NCBI GenBank assembly: GCA_902614835.1
Contig: CACMMU010000010.1
Span: forward strand, 1-37,321
DNA from: an uncultured Pelagibacteraceae bacterium
Lineage (GTDB): Bacteria > Pseudomonadota > Alphaproteobacteria > Pelagibacterales > Pelagibacteraceae
Length of the DNA stretch: 37,321 nucleotides
Reading direction: 5' to 3'
Positions 1 to 7,967 of the stretch are shown piece after piece. The position numbers and the translations under genes were made by a program. Each line of letters starts with the position of its first letter. Positions within the stretch are counted from its first letter, which is position 1. The notes under the pieces are model-generated. The model did no database searches. It saw only the letters and a program-made list of their open reading frames with translations, and was not told the DNA's origin.

Positions 1-784
1 GTTCGTGTAAATTATAAAAAAATTTATAGTTCTTGAATAATAAACTAAATCCTTTTTTCCAATTTTTGTTAAGTAAATATGGGTCAAATTCGACAACAAT
101 TGGTATTTTTTTTCTTATTGTTTTTTTAGATCCTAAAAAAATATTTGGCTCATGTCCTTGGGCATCCATAAAAATTAGTGAATTTTTTTTATTTAGACCA
201 CCGGTGTAGTTGTCGAGTATATCGCACTTTACAATTTCAGAATTTTTATTTTTTTGAGATACTACCCTGTAATCGCCTGTATGGGTATATTGCTTAATTC
301 TTAAATGATTTTTTTTATTACTTAAAGCTAAATTATATAAATTAGATATATCTTCAATATTATTTAAAAATATATTTGCCGACAAAAGTCTAAAATTTTT
401 TTTTGCCGGTTCAAAGGCTATCAGCTTTTTAAAATATTTTTTTTTTACTGCCGGTATGCATGTTGATCCTATATGTGCACCAATATTGATTAAAGTACAT
501 TTCGACTTTTTTATCTTTAAAATTTTTGTAGCTTTAAATAATATTTTGTCGTTAAACTCTCCATCAATAAATAGTTTCTTTGGTATCCAGTCTGAAGCAA
601 ATAATACATAATTAATTCCATTTATTGTCGAGAAAATTAATTTATTAGTAGCCATAGAAGTGTAATATATTGCACTTCTGATCGCTGTTTTAAAATTTTC
701 ATTTTTGGAATTATCCTTAAACCTGATTATTTTTTTAGCTACCGACTCAATAATTCTATAATATTTTTTTTTTAATTTATTCAT
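1..784 (-). CDS. FkbM-family SAM-dependent methyltransferase, C-terminus cut off by the window edge
   Basis: I translated this frame by hand; it is open from an ATG at 784 to base 1 (261 codons) with no stop. Residues 98-107 (TLINIGAHIG) are a SAM-binding glycine loop, followed by IAFEPAKKNF at about 122-131 (the acidic residue that binds the ribose) and LALSNK at 152-157. FMDAQGHEPNIFLGS at about 205-219 matches the FkbM signature (acidic-x-x-G-x-E then a glycine). The family usually O-methylates sugars or lipids and is common in surface glycan clusters, which fits the right-hand part of the window. The specific substrate is unknown. The gene is divergent from gph with a 100-bp gap. Codons 5-7 lie in a run of ten A/T bases at 764-773. 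Confidence 0.85.
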   Translation of the reverse strand, partial: MNKLKKKYYRIIESVAKKIIRFKDNSKNENFKTAIRSAIYYTSMATNKLIFSTINGINYVLFASDWIPKKLFIDGEFNDKILFKATKILKIKKSKCTLINIGAHIGSTCIPAVKKKYFKKLIAFEPAKKNFRLLSANIFLNNIEDISNLYNLALSNKKNHLRIKQYTHTGDYRVVSQKNKNSEIVKCDILDNYTGGLNKKNSLIFMDAQGHEPNIFLGSKKTIRKKIPIVVEFDPYLLNKNWKKGFSLLFKNYKFFYNLHE

Positions 785-884
785 TAAAAAGATTGTCAAT
801 TAAAAATTATATTTTATTAAATCTTTTTACTTGTGTTTTGATCTCGTGTATACAGAAAATATCTGTTTCTAAAATTATATATTA

Positions 885-1547
885 ATGAGTCAGAAATTAA
901 CAATTTTGTTCGATTTAGATGGAACCTTAGTTGATACTGCCCCAGATCTGATGGGTGCACATAATCATGTTATGAAAAAATTTGGTTTCCATCAGAAAAA
1001 TCTTGTTGATATAAAACATCTGGCTGGGCGTGGTGCGTGGATAATGATGCAAAGATCTTTCAAAGAAGAAATTACAGATCAAAAAGTTAAAAAGGAAATG
1101 GTAAATGAATTCATAGATCATTATGCAAAAAATATTGATAAAGGAAGTAGACCGATAAAAGGTGTTGTTAATTTTTTGAAATGGGCACAATCAAAAAAAA
1201 TCCCAATGGCAGTATGTACAAATAAACAAGAAAGACTTGCTGTAGACTTGCTTAAAAAAATTAAACTTTCAGAGTATTTTCATTTTATTGCAGGTTGCGA
1301 TACTTTCGATTTTAACAAACCTGATCCAAGACATCTTACAAATGTTATTGAGATAATTGGTGGAGATATAAATAAAACTATAATGGTTGGTGATAGTGAA
1401 GTAGATTCTCAGTCTGCTTATAACGCTAAAGTTCCATTTATTTTAGTAGAAGACGGATATACCGAAAAGAAAACAAATCAGATTCCACATGATATTTCTA
1501 TAAAAGATTTTTCAAATTTTGAAAAAACTATTGAAAAATATTTATGA
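885..1547 (+). CDS. gph: HAD-superfamily phosphatase, probable phosphoglycolate phosphatase
   Basis: A 220-residue HAD hydrolase. Motif I is FDLDGTLVDTAPDL with nucleophile D10 and acid/base D12. Motif II is T112 in AVCTNK, motif III is K145 in FNKPDP, and motif IV is VGDSEVD with D170 and D174. A helical cap lies between motifs I and II. These features and the length fit Gph, which dephosphorylates 2-phosphoglycolate formed during DNA repair or photorespiration-like damage metabolism. Other small phosphosugar substrates cannot be excluded, because HAD specificity is set by the cap. The gene's last 4 bases overlap the start of the LysE-type exporter (ATGA), so the two are probably translationally coupled. 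No clear Shine-Dalgarno sequence precedes the ATG. Confidence 0.82.
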   Translation: MSQKLTILFDLDGTLVDTAPDLMGAHNHVMKKFGFHQKNLVDIKHLAGRGAWIMMQRSFKEEITDQKVKKEMVNEFIDHYAKNIDKGSRPIKGVVNFLKWAQSKKIPMAVCTNKQERLAVDLLKKIKLSEYFHFIAGCDTFDFNKPDPRHLTNVIEIIGGDINKTIMVGDSEVDSQSAYNAKVPFILVEDGYTEKKTNQIPHDISIKDFSNFEKTIEKYL

Positions 1548-2146
1548 TAGATTTTCAGCTTTTTTCTGCTCTTGTTACATATTACTTTATAATGTTTGCA
1601 ACACCGGGACCTAATAATGCAATGTTGACTGCTTCTGGATTAAAATTTGGTTTTGTAAGAACTCTCCCTCATTTAATTGGAATCCCTCTCGGTCACATTT
1701 TTCAAATCGGGTTAGTTTGTTATGGTTTGGGAAACTTATTCCTAATTTTTCCTCAATTGCAGTTTTATATGAAAATTTTGTGTTTTGTTTATTTGTTATA
1801 CCTTGGATGGAAAATTATTGGTTCTTTTAGTTTGGTAGAAAAAGACTCTGGTGGAAGGCCTTTAAAATTTTATGAAGCTTCTTTGTTTCAGTTTATTAAT
1901 CCAAAAGCCTGGACGGTAGCAATTACTGTAGCATCTGGTTTTTTTCCAACAGAGGAAAATTTCATAATTGCTACAATGTTCCTAGTCATCACTGCTGCAA
2001 TTGTTTGTTTTCCTTCCATATGCATTTGGGCTATTTTTGGAAATAGCTTAAGATTATTTATTAAAAACACCAAAGCTAAAAAAATTACTGAGTATATTTT
2101 GGCAATTTTGTTAGTTTTAACTGCAATAGTCGTTTTAATAAAATAA
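1544..2146 (+). CDS. LysE/RhtB-family amino acid exporter
   Basis: A 200-residue, strongly hydrophobic protein with about six membrane segments, the usual size for the LysE/RhtB family. The family signature FATPGPNNAML lies at about residues 18-28, at the end of the first helix, and a glycine-rich second helix (LIGIPLGHIFQIG) follows. INPKAWT near residue 118 is also typical of the family. Members export amino acids or their analogues (lysine, homoserine, threonine) across the inner membrane by proton antiport. The substrate cannot be read from sequence. It overlaps gph by 4 bases and probably shares its transcript. A separate promoter appears to serve the following prp genes. Confidence 0.85.
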   Translation: MIDFQLFSALVTYYFIMFATPGPNNAMLTASGLKFGFVRTLPHLIGIPLGHIFQIGLVCYGLGNLFLIFPQLQFYMKILCFVYLLYLGWKIIGSFSLVEKDSGGRPLKFYEASLFQFINPKAWTVAITVASGFFPTEENFIIATMFLVITAAIVCFPSICIWAIFGNSLRLFIKNTKAKKITEYILAILLVLTAIVVLIK

Positions 2147-2149
2147 TCT

Positions 2150-2178
2150 TTGATTTTGTATTTCTGGTTTAATATAAA
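2150..2178 (+). promoter_or_regulatory. Candidate sigma70 promoter for prpBC
   Basis: TTGATT at 2150-2155 and TATAAA at 2173-2178 are separated by exactly 17 bases. Transcription starting about 7 bases after the -10 would begin at or beside the prpB ATG at 2185, so the mRNA could be leaderless. The call rests on visual consensus matching in AT-rich DNA, where chance -10 matches are frequent; the 17-bp spacing and the fit to the -35 raise it above background. Confidence 0.45.
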
Positions 2179-2184
2179 AACTTG

Positions 2185-3081
2185 ATGCATTTTACAAAAA
2201 AAAATGTTGGAGAAAAAAGAAACAATTTTATTAATAATCTTAAGGAAAGAAAATTACTAAGATTTCCTGGTGCGTATAATCCTTTGTGTGCAAAATTAAT
2301 CGCAGAAATTGGTTTTGATGGTGTTTATATCTCTGGAGGAGTCATGTCTAATGACTTAGGAATTCCAGATATAGGATTAACTACTCTTAAACATGTCAGC
2401 TACAGAGCAAATCAAATTGCTCAAGTTACTGACTTACCTTCAATAGTTGATGCTGACACTGGTTTCTCTGATTGTAAAAAAACTATAGAAACATTTGAAA
2501 GTATAGGTCTTGCTGGATGTCATATAGAGGACCAAGTAGCTGAGAAAAGATGCGGACACTTAGAAAATAAAGAGCTTATTTCTACAGATGTCATGGTTAA
2601 TAAAATAAAAGTTGCTGTTGCTGCAAGGAAAGATAAAAATTTTTCTATAATAGTAAGGACAGATGCAAATCTTGTAGAAGGTCTTGAAAAAACTTTAGAA
2701 AGAATTAAAGCATATGAATCTGCTGGAGCAGATATCATATTCCCAGAATCAATGAAAAATGAAAAAGAGTTCGAAAGTGTAAGAAAAAACTCAAAAGTTT
2801 ATTTGCTTGCCAATATGACCGAGTTTGGAAAATCAAAGCTTTTATCTTGTAAAGAATTAGAGAATTTAGGTTACAATATAGTGATTTATCCAGTTACAAC
2901 CCAAAGATTAGCGATGAAAAGTGTAGAAGATGGTCTTAGGTCTATTTTTAAGGATGGACATCAAAATAATATTATAGATAAAATGCAAACGCGAAAAAGA
3001 TTATATGAACTAGTTGAATATGAAAAATATAATACTCCTGATAAAAAAATTACTGATTTTAAAACCGATGGGCATGAATAG
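2185..3081 (+). CDS. prpB: Methylisocitrate lyase (isocitrate lyase/PEP mutase superfamily)
   Basis: A 298-residue protein that would cleave 2-methylisocitrate to pyruvate and succinate in the methylcitrate cycle of propionate catabolism. It is a TIM-barrel lyase with metal-binding DADTGFSD (about 89-96), HIEDQ (113-117) and the catalytic loop KRCGH with C123. The KRCGH form separates lyases from phosphonomutases and oxaloacetate hydrolases. A TTG at 2182 lies just before the ATG at 2185; I prefer the ATG. The stop is 3 bases before prpC, so the two are an operon. Isocitrate lyase itself is much longer, so a glyoxylate-shunt role is unlikely. Residues after about 280 vary in the family. Confidence 0.85.
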   Translation: MHFTKKNVGEKRNNFINNLKERKLLRFPGAYNPLCAKLIAEIGFDGVYISGGVMSNDLGIPDIGLTTLKHVSYRANQIAQVTDLPSIVDADTGFSDCKKTIETFESIGLAGCHIEDQVAEKRCGHLENKELISTDVMVNKIKVAVAARKDKNFSIIVRTDANLVEGLEKTLERIKAYESAGADIIFPESMKNEKEFESVRKNSKVYLLANMTEFGKSKLLSCKELENLGYNIVIYPVTTQRLAMKSVEDGLRSIFKDGHQNNIIDKMQTRKRLYELVEYEKYNTPDKKITDFKTDGHE

Positions 3082-3084
3082 AAT

Positions 3085-4209
3085 ATGAGTGATGAAATTA
3101 AAAAAGGATTAATGGGTATTGTAGTTGATGAAACTACTATCTCCCAAGTTATGCCAGAAATAAATTCTCTTACTTATAGAGGATATAAAGTTCAAGACCT
3201 CTGCGAAAAATGTGTTTTTGAGGAAGTTGCCTATCTTGTTTTAAATGGTGAACTCCCAAGATCAAAAGAATTAAATAAATTTATAAATGAGGAAAGAAAT
3301 AACCGAAAATTATCTAAACAAATTTTAAATGATATAAAAAACATGCCAAAAAAAGCACATCCGATGGATGCTATAAGAACAGCGGTAAGTTTAATGGGAC
3401 TGGAAGATAAAGATGCGAGGGATAATTCACCAAAAGCAAATATGAGAAAAGCAATGAGAATTTTTGCACAAACACCAACTGCTGTTGCTGCTTATTTTAG
3501 AGCAAGAAAAGGTAAAAAATTTATACCTCCGAACAAGAAACTATCTTACTCAGAAAATTTCTTTCACATGATGTTTAATAAAGTACCAAAAAAAGAGATT
3601 GTAGACGCTTTTGACATTTCAATGATACTTTATGCCGAACATAGTTTTAATGTTTCAACTTTTACAGCAAGAACAATAACAAGCAGTTTGTCAGATATGC
3701 ACGGTGCTATAACAGGAGCTATAGCTAGTCTTAAGGGACCTTTGCATGGAGGTGCGAACGAAGCTGTCATGGACATGTTCAAGGAAATTAAGAGTCCAGA
3801 AAAAGCAGAATCTTGGATTAATAATGCTTTAGATAAAAAAAAGGTTGTTATGGGTTTTGGTCACAGGGTTTACAGAAGTGGTGACTCTAGGGTGCCGACA
3901 ATGAAAAAATACTTCTTTAAAGTTGCCGAGTTGATGAAAAATACTAAATACCCAAAAATATACAAAACTTTGGAGAAAGTAATGCTTGAAAGAAAAAATA
4001 TTCATCCGAATGTCGATTATCCGTGTGGTCCAACTTATCACTTAATGGGTATAGACACTGATTTTTTCACACCGATCTTTGTAATGGCTAGAATTACAGG
4101 TTGGTCTGCTCACATTATGGAGCAACACGCTGCAAATAAATTAATAAGACCTTTATCCAAATACAAAGGTAGCGAACATAGAGAAGTTTTGGCACTAAAT
4201 ATAAGATAA
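3085..4209 (+). CDS. prpC: 2-methylcitrate synthase (citrate synthase family)
   Basis: A 374-residue citrate-synthase-fold enzyme that condenses propionyl-CoA with oxaloacetate. It begins with GLMGIVVDETTISQV, close to the GLAGV-type N-terminus of PrpC and lacking the extra N-terminal domain of type II citrate synthases. Active-site residues are H221 (PLHGGANEAV), H260 (GFGHRVYRSGDSR) and D311 (NVDYPCG). HSFNVSTFTART at about 186-197 is the usual region before the first catalytic histidine. Pairing with prpB 3 bases upstream supports the methylcitrate assignment over plain citrate synthase, though PrpC enzymes often accept acetyl-CoA too. No prpD or acnD dehydratase lies here. The stop codon abuts that of the convergent methyltransferase inside a 22-base palindrome. 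Confidence 0.85.
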   Translation: MSDEIKKGLMGIVVDETTISQVMPEINSLTYRGYKVQDLCEKCVFEEVAYLVLNGELPRSKELNKFINEERNNRKLSKQILNDIKNMPKKAHPMDAIRTAVSLMGLEDKDARDNSPKANMRKAMRIFAQTPTAVAAYFRARKGKKFIPPNKKLSYSENFFHMMFNKVPKKEIVDAFDISMILYAEHSFNVSTFTARTITSSLSDMHGAITGAIASLKGPLHGGANEAVMDMFKEIKSPEKAESWINNALDKKKVVMGFGHRVYRSGDSRVPTMKKYFFKVAELMKNTKYPKIYKTLEKVMLERKNIHPNVDYPCGPTYHLMGIDTDFFTPIFVMARITGWSAHIMEQHAANKLIRPLSKYKGSEHREVLALNIR

Positions 4210-4224
4210 TTATATAATTATCTT
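4203..4224. terminator. 22-base perfect palindrome spanning two convergent stop codons
   Basis: Bases 4203-4224 form a perfect dyad centred between 4213 and 4214. The prpC TAA (4207-4209) and the methyltransferase TAA (4210-4212 on the minus strand) both lie inside it and touch each other. It could act as a bidirectional terminator for the two convergent transcripts. The stem is almost all A-T and lacks a strong T tract on either side, so termination is plausible but not clear. Confidence 0.3.
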
Positions 4225-4854
4225 TGCAAATCTTTTTTCCACTAACTCAAGCTTTAGTTTTTTTTCTTCTACAAATTTATCAACTGCTTTCTTTACTCCC
4301 TTTATATAATCTGCATCCTCATAGTCATCACACAAAATAATTGCTCCTTTATTTAACGAAATTTTATCGTAAAGTAAATTTAGATCATTAAAAACAGTAT
4401 CAAAACTATGTCCTCCATCTAAAAAAACAAAATCAATATCTTTTACCTCTAAATTTACTAAAATATGATTCGAGTTTCCTTTAATCAAGGTAACATTTCT
4501 TGAAAATTTTTTTAAAAAATTTTGAACACTTTCATACGAATTTAAATTTTCTCTAAGAATTAAATTATATATTAAAGTCTTAAAAGGATTAGAAAAGTTT
4601 TGCTTTTTCAAATAATTGGGAACTTTTTCATCCGATGATGCTTTATTACCGAACAGATCAATTCCTATATATTTGAAATTTCCTGAGTGGATTTTGTTTA
4701 ATAGTTCACAAACATTTCTTGCGGTAACTCCGCAAAATACGCCAATCTCTAAAAAAACTTTCGGTTTATGCTGATTTATAATTTTTAGAAAAATATTGCC
4801 CCAGTTTTTTTTAAGTCCTGATTTTCTCCAAAAAGTTTTATAATCAGTATTCAA
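4210..4854 (-). CDS. Class I SAM-dependent methyltransferase (Methyltransf_24 type)
   Basis: A 214-residue Rossmann-fold methyltransferase. KVFLEIGVFCGVTARN at about 32-47 is the SAM loop, YIGIDLFG the acidic motif II, and IDFVFLDGGHSFDTV followed by AIILCDDY the later strands. This arrangement (DGGHSF, DDY) is typical of small methyltransferases found with glycan and cephalosporin-hydroxylase-like families. The substrate is unknown. The only start giving a full-length protein is a TTG at 4854, placed 3 bases after the nrdB stop, and no Shine-Dalgarno is visible. It is therefore probably translated from the nrdAB transcript although nothing ties it functionally to nucleotide reduction. The exact start is uncertain. 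Confidence 0.75.
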   Translation of the reverse strand: MNTDYKTFWRKSGLKKNWGNIFLKIINQHKPKVFLEIGVFCGVTARNVCELLNKIHSGNFKYIGIDLFGNKASSDEKVPNYLKKQNFSNPFKTLIYNLILRENLNSYESVQNFLKKFSRNVTLIKGNSNHILVNLEVKDIDFVFLDGGHSFDTVFNDLNLLYDKISLNKGAIILCDDYEDADYIKGVKKAVDKFVEEKKLKLELVEKRFAKIII

Positions 4855-4857
4855 TTA

Positions 4858-5859
4858 TTAAGAAAAAGCTTCCGCCCAGGAACCTTTTGTGGATGCTTTT
4901 GAATATTCTGTTGCTCTTCCTTCGAAGAAGTTCATGTGTTCAACAGCATTGAGCATCGTATCAAGCCATGTAAGTGGGTTTTCTTTAACTTTGTAAATTG
5001 GATTTAATCCAAGCTGAATTAATCTTCTGTCGCCAATCCATCTAATATACTGTTTTACTTCATTAGCCTTCAAACCTTGTATAGGACCCATTTTAAATGC
5101 TAAATCTATAAAAGCGTCTTCATGATCCACAATAGTTCTACAAGCATCATAAATTTCTTTCTGTAATTTTTCATTCCAGATTTCAGGGTTTTCTTTTATA
5201 AATGCTCTAAAAAGTCTAATCATAGAGTTGCAATGAAGCGTCTCATCTCTTACTGACCAAGTTACTATTTGACCCATACCTTTCATTTTATTGTGTCTTG
5301 GAAAATTTAAAAGAATTGCAAAACTAGCAAAAAGCTGAAGTCCTTCTGTAAAAGCACTAAACACGGCAACTGTTTTAGCAATATCAGCCTTTGAGTTCAT
5401 ATTGAAACCTTGCATGTAGTCGTATTTATCTTTCATTTCTTTATATTTCATGAAAGCTGAGTATTCAGACTCTGGCATTCCAATCGTGTCTAGCAAGTGC
5501 GAGTAAGCGGCTATATGAACTGTTTCCATCGCTGCAAAAGCAGTCATCATCATTAAAACCTCAGTTGGCTTAAAAACAGTTGTGTAGTGTCTTAAATAAC
5601 AATTATTAACCTCAACATCGGCTTGTGTGAAAAATCTAAAAATTTGAGTTAATAGATTTTTTTCTTCCTGAGATAAATTCTTTTGCCAGTCTCTAACATC
5701 ATCTCCGAGAGGTACTTCCTCTGGTAACCAATGTATTCTTTGTTGCGTTAACCAAGCATCATAACACCATGGATATCTAAATGGTTTGTAAACAGGGTTT
5801 TCTACTAATAAACCACCTTTAAAATTTTCTTTATTATTTTTTAATTTAATTACTGACAT
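4858..5859 (-). CDS. nrdB: Ribonucleoside-diphosphate reductase, beta (radical) subunit
   Basis: A 333-residue class I RNR small subunit that houses the di-iron/tyrosyl radical cofactor. From the ATG at 5859, the iron ligands are D81 (QADVEV), E112 and H115 (METVH), E172 (FTEGLQL), E206 and H209 (RDETLH). The radical tyrosine is Y119 (AAYSHLL), so this is not an Mn/Fe NrdB variant lacking the Tyr. I chose the ATG at 5859 over a GTG at 5868 because AGGAG at 5868-5872 sits 8 bases upstream of the ATG. The start overlaps the last codons of nrdA. No ATP-cone domain precedes the catalytic fold. Forms an alpha2beta2-type complex with the neighbouring NrdA. Confidence 0.93.
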   Translation of the reverse strand: MSVIKLKNNKENFKGGLLVENPVYKPFRYPWCYDAWLTQQRIHWLPEEVPLGDDVRDWQKNLSQEEKNLLTQIFRFFTQADVEVNNCYLRHYTTVFKPTEVLMMMTAFAAMETVHIAAYSHLLDTIGMPESEYSAFMKYKEMKDKYDYMQGFNMNSKADIAKTVAVFSAFTEGLQLFASFAILLNFPRHNKMKGMGQIVTWSVRDETLHCNSMIRLFRAFIKENPEIWNEKLQKEIYDACRTIVDHEDAFIDLAFKMGPIQGLKANEVKQYIRWIGDRRLIQLGLNPIYKVKENPLTWLDTMLNAVEHMNFFEGRATEYSKASTKGSWAEAFS

Positions 5860-7799
5860 GATAAACACTCCTCATATTTATTATCCTCATTACTTGATCC
5901 CTCTTTATTTGAATAAACATTCTTTGTCACATCTGTTGATGAGCCTGCATTAATATTTTCGGCTCTTTGTATAGATTTAGATCTACAATAATAAAGGCTT
6001 TTTAATCCCTTCTTCCATGCTTGGAAGTGAAGCGTATGAAGTTCCTTTTTGTGCACATCTGCTGGAATAAAAACATTAACGGATTGAGCTTGTGAGATAT
6101 GTGGTGTTCTATCTGCACCTAATTCAACAACCCATCTTTGATCTATTTCAAAAGCTGTTTTAAATGTTTCTTTTTCTTCATTTGTTAAAAAATCAAGGTG
6201 TGAAACAGATCCTTGGTTAGTTGTAATACTTGACCATACTTCATCGGTATTTTTTTTATATTTATCTAAAAGTTTGGCAAGATATTTGTTTCTTACATTG
6301 TAGGATCCTGACAAGGTTTTGTGGGTGTAACTATTTGCTGCTATTGGCTCTATACCTGGTGATGCACCTCCACATATAATTGATATAGAAGCAGTGGGAG
6401 CTATTGCTGTTTTATTTGAAAATCTTTCTTTTATACCAAATTCTTCTGCGTCTGGGCACGCTCCTCTTTCCTCGGCTAAATCTTTTGAAGCTTGATCCAC
6501 TTTTTCTTGAATGTTTTTAAATATTTTTTTATTCCACACTTTGCTCATAACAGAACCAAATGGGATACCTTTTTGTTGGAAATATGAATGTAAGCCCATT
6601 ACACCAAGACCAACGCTTCTTTCTCTTGCTGCTGCATATTTAGCATTAGCGAAACTTTCTGGGGCTTTATTAATAAAATCTTCAAGAACATTGTCTAAAA
6701 ATCTCATCACGTCCTCTACAAAGTTTTCATCATCTTTCCATTCGTCATATTTTTCGATATTAACTGAAGATAGACAACAAACTGCTGTTCTTTCATTCCC
6801 GTCTCTATCTTTGCCTGTGGGAAGAGTAATTTCGCTACAAAGATTTGAAGTTTTCACAGTCAAACCTGCTAATTTGTGGTGTTGAGGAATCTGACGATTA
6901 ACCGTATCAATATAAATTATGTATGGTTCACCCGTTTCAACTCTGGCTGTTAAAAGTCTTATCCATAAATTCCTAGCTGAGAGAGTTGATTGTATTGATC
7001 TGTCTTTTGGACTTCTTAATGCCCATTGACCATCTGTCTCAACAGCTCGCATAAAAGCATCTGATACTAAAACGCCGTGGTGTAAATTTAATGATCTTCT
7101 ATTAGTATCTCCACCGGTTGGTCTTCTCATTTCAATAAACTCTTCTATTTCGGGATGATCAATAGGAAGATAACATGCTGCTGAACCCCTTCTTAAAGAT
7201 CCTTGACTTATTGCCAATGTTAGAGAATCCATAACTTTTATAAAAGGTATTATTCCAGAAGTCTTTCCAACTTTTCCAATTTTTTCTCCTATAGATCTTA
7301 AATTGCCCCAATAACTTCCTATACCACCACCTCTGGCAGCTAACCAAACATTTTCGCTCCATAAACCTAGGATTCCCTCTAAACTATCCCCTGCTTCATT
7401 TAAGAAACAGGATATTGGCAAACCTCTTTCAGTGCCGCCATTAGAAAGCACAGGTGTGGCAGGCATGAACCAAAGATTACTAATATAATTATAAATTCTT
7501 TGTGCGTGAAGATTATTGTCTGCATAAGTACTTGCAACTCTTGCAAATAAATCCTGGTATGACTCGTTCTGACCCAAATATCTATCACTTAAAGTTGCTC
7601 TACCGAAATCGGTAAGGTTCTTATCCCTAGATCTGTCTATCTTTATGGTTATGCCTTTGTCGTTTTGAAATAATTCGTTTTGTTGATTAAGAGAAAATAA
7701 GTCTAGTTTTTTATTTTTAAAAGCATCAAGATCTTTATTCTCTATTCTATCTAAATTTGAGACAGCTTTTTTTATTGCCAAAGATACGTTTTTATTCAT
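5850..7799 (-). CDS. nrdA: Ribonucleoside-diphosphate reductase, alpha (catalytic) subunit, without ATP-cone
   Basis: A 649-residue class I RNR large subunit that reduces ribonucleotides for DNA synthesis. Active-site residues are C131 in LPISCFLN (first redox cysteine), N319-C321-E323 in NLCSEI (radical cysteine and partners) and C341 or C342 in AVCCLSS (second redox cysteine). The C-terminal tail ends ECLSCQ, the CxxC pair that re-reduces the active site. E. coli NrdA is about 760 residues with an N-terminal ATP-cone; here the catalytic fold starts near residue 65 and the short N-terminus cannot hold a cone, so allosteric activity control by dATP should be absent. AAGG sits about 6 bases before the ATG. 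Operon order is nrdA-nrdB-methyltransferase. Confidence 0.94.
   Translation of the reverse strand: MNKNVSLAIKKAVSNLDRIENKDLDAFKNKKLDLFSLNQQNELFQNDKGITIKIDRSRDKNLTDFGRATLSDRYLGQNESYQDLFARVASTYADNNLHAQRIYNYISNLWFMPATPVLSNGGTERGLPISCFLNEAGDSLEGILGLWSENVWLAARGGGIGSYWGNLRSIGEKIGKVGKTSGIIPFIKVMDSLTLAISQGSLRRGSAACYLPIDHPEIEEFIEMRRPTGGDTNRRSLNLHHGVLVSDAFMRAVETDGQWALRSPKDRSIQSTLSARNLWIRLLTARVETGEPYIIYIDTVNRQIPQHHKLAGLTVKTSNLCSEITLPTGKDRDGNERTAVCCLSSVNIEKYDEWKDDENFVEDVMRFLDNVLEDFINKAPESFANAKYAAARERSVGLGVMGLHSYFQQKGIPFGSVMSKVWNKKIFKNIQEKVDQASKDLAEERGACPDAEEFGIKERFSNKTAIAPTASISIICGGASPGIEPIAANSYTHKTLSGSYNVRNKYLAKLLDKYKKNTDEVWSSITTNQGSVSHLDFLTNEEKETFKTAFEIDQRWVVELGADRTPHISQAQSVNVFIPADVHKKELHTLHFQAWKKGLKSLYYCRSKSIQRAENINAGSSTDVTKNVYSNKEGSSNEDNKYEECLSCQ
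5868..5872 (-). promoter_or_regulatory. nrdB Shine-Dalgarno sequence inside nrdA
   Basis: AGGAG on the minus strand lies 8 bases upstream of the nrdB ATG (5859). It is formed by the two GAG codons near the NrdA C-terminus, just before the Cys-Leu-Ser-Cys tail. It decides the nrdB start against the in-frame GTG at 5868. Confidence 0.65.
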
Positions 7800-7832
7800 A
7801 ATTACCTTATTTTACCTGAATTTAAGAGTAAA

Positions 7833-7847
7833 ACAACTACATGTTGT
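7833..7847. promoter_or_regulatory. Inverted repeat upstream of nrdA, possible regulator site
   Basis: ACAAC and GTTGT flank TACAT, 33-47 bases upstream of the nrdA ATG in the 168-bp divergent gap with the phosphomutase gene. Size and core resemble an NrdR box (ACAC-N-rich-GTGT dyad near RNR promoters), but the match is loose and I see no second box at the usual one-helix-turn-multiple spacing. A second dyad, CTTATT/AATAAG (7856-7876), lies nearby. Confidence 0.25.
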
Positions 7848-7967
7848 GTTACAAACTTATTAATATACTAAATAAGATCTATTTCAAGAGAACATTACTA
7901 GAACATAATTGTTTTTTCAAGTTTAAAATAATTCTGTTAAATCTTCTGTTAGTAACCCAATAAAATA

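Noticed and set aside
852-866. ACAGA/TCTGT inverted repeat upstream of gph
   Set aside because: Arms of only 5 bp with a 5-base loop; expected by chance in DNA of this composition and no link to a known site.
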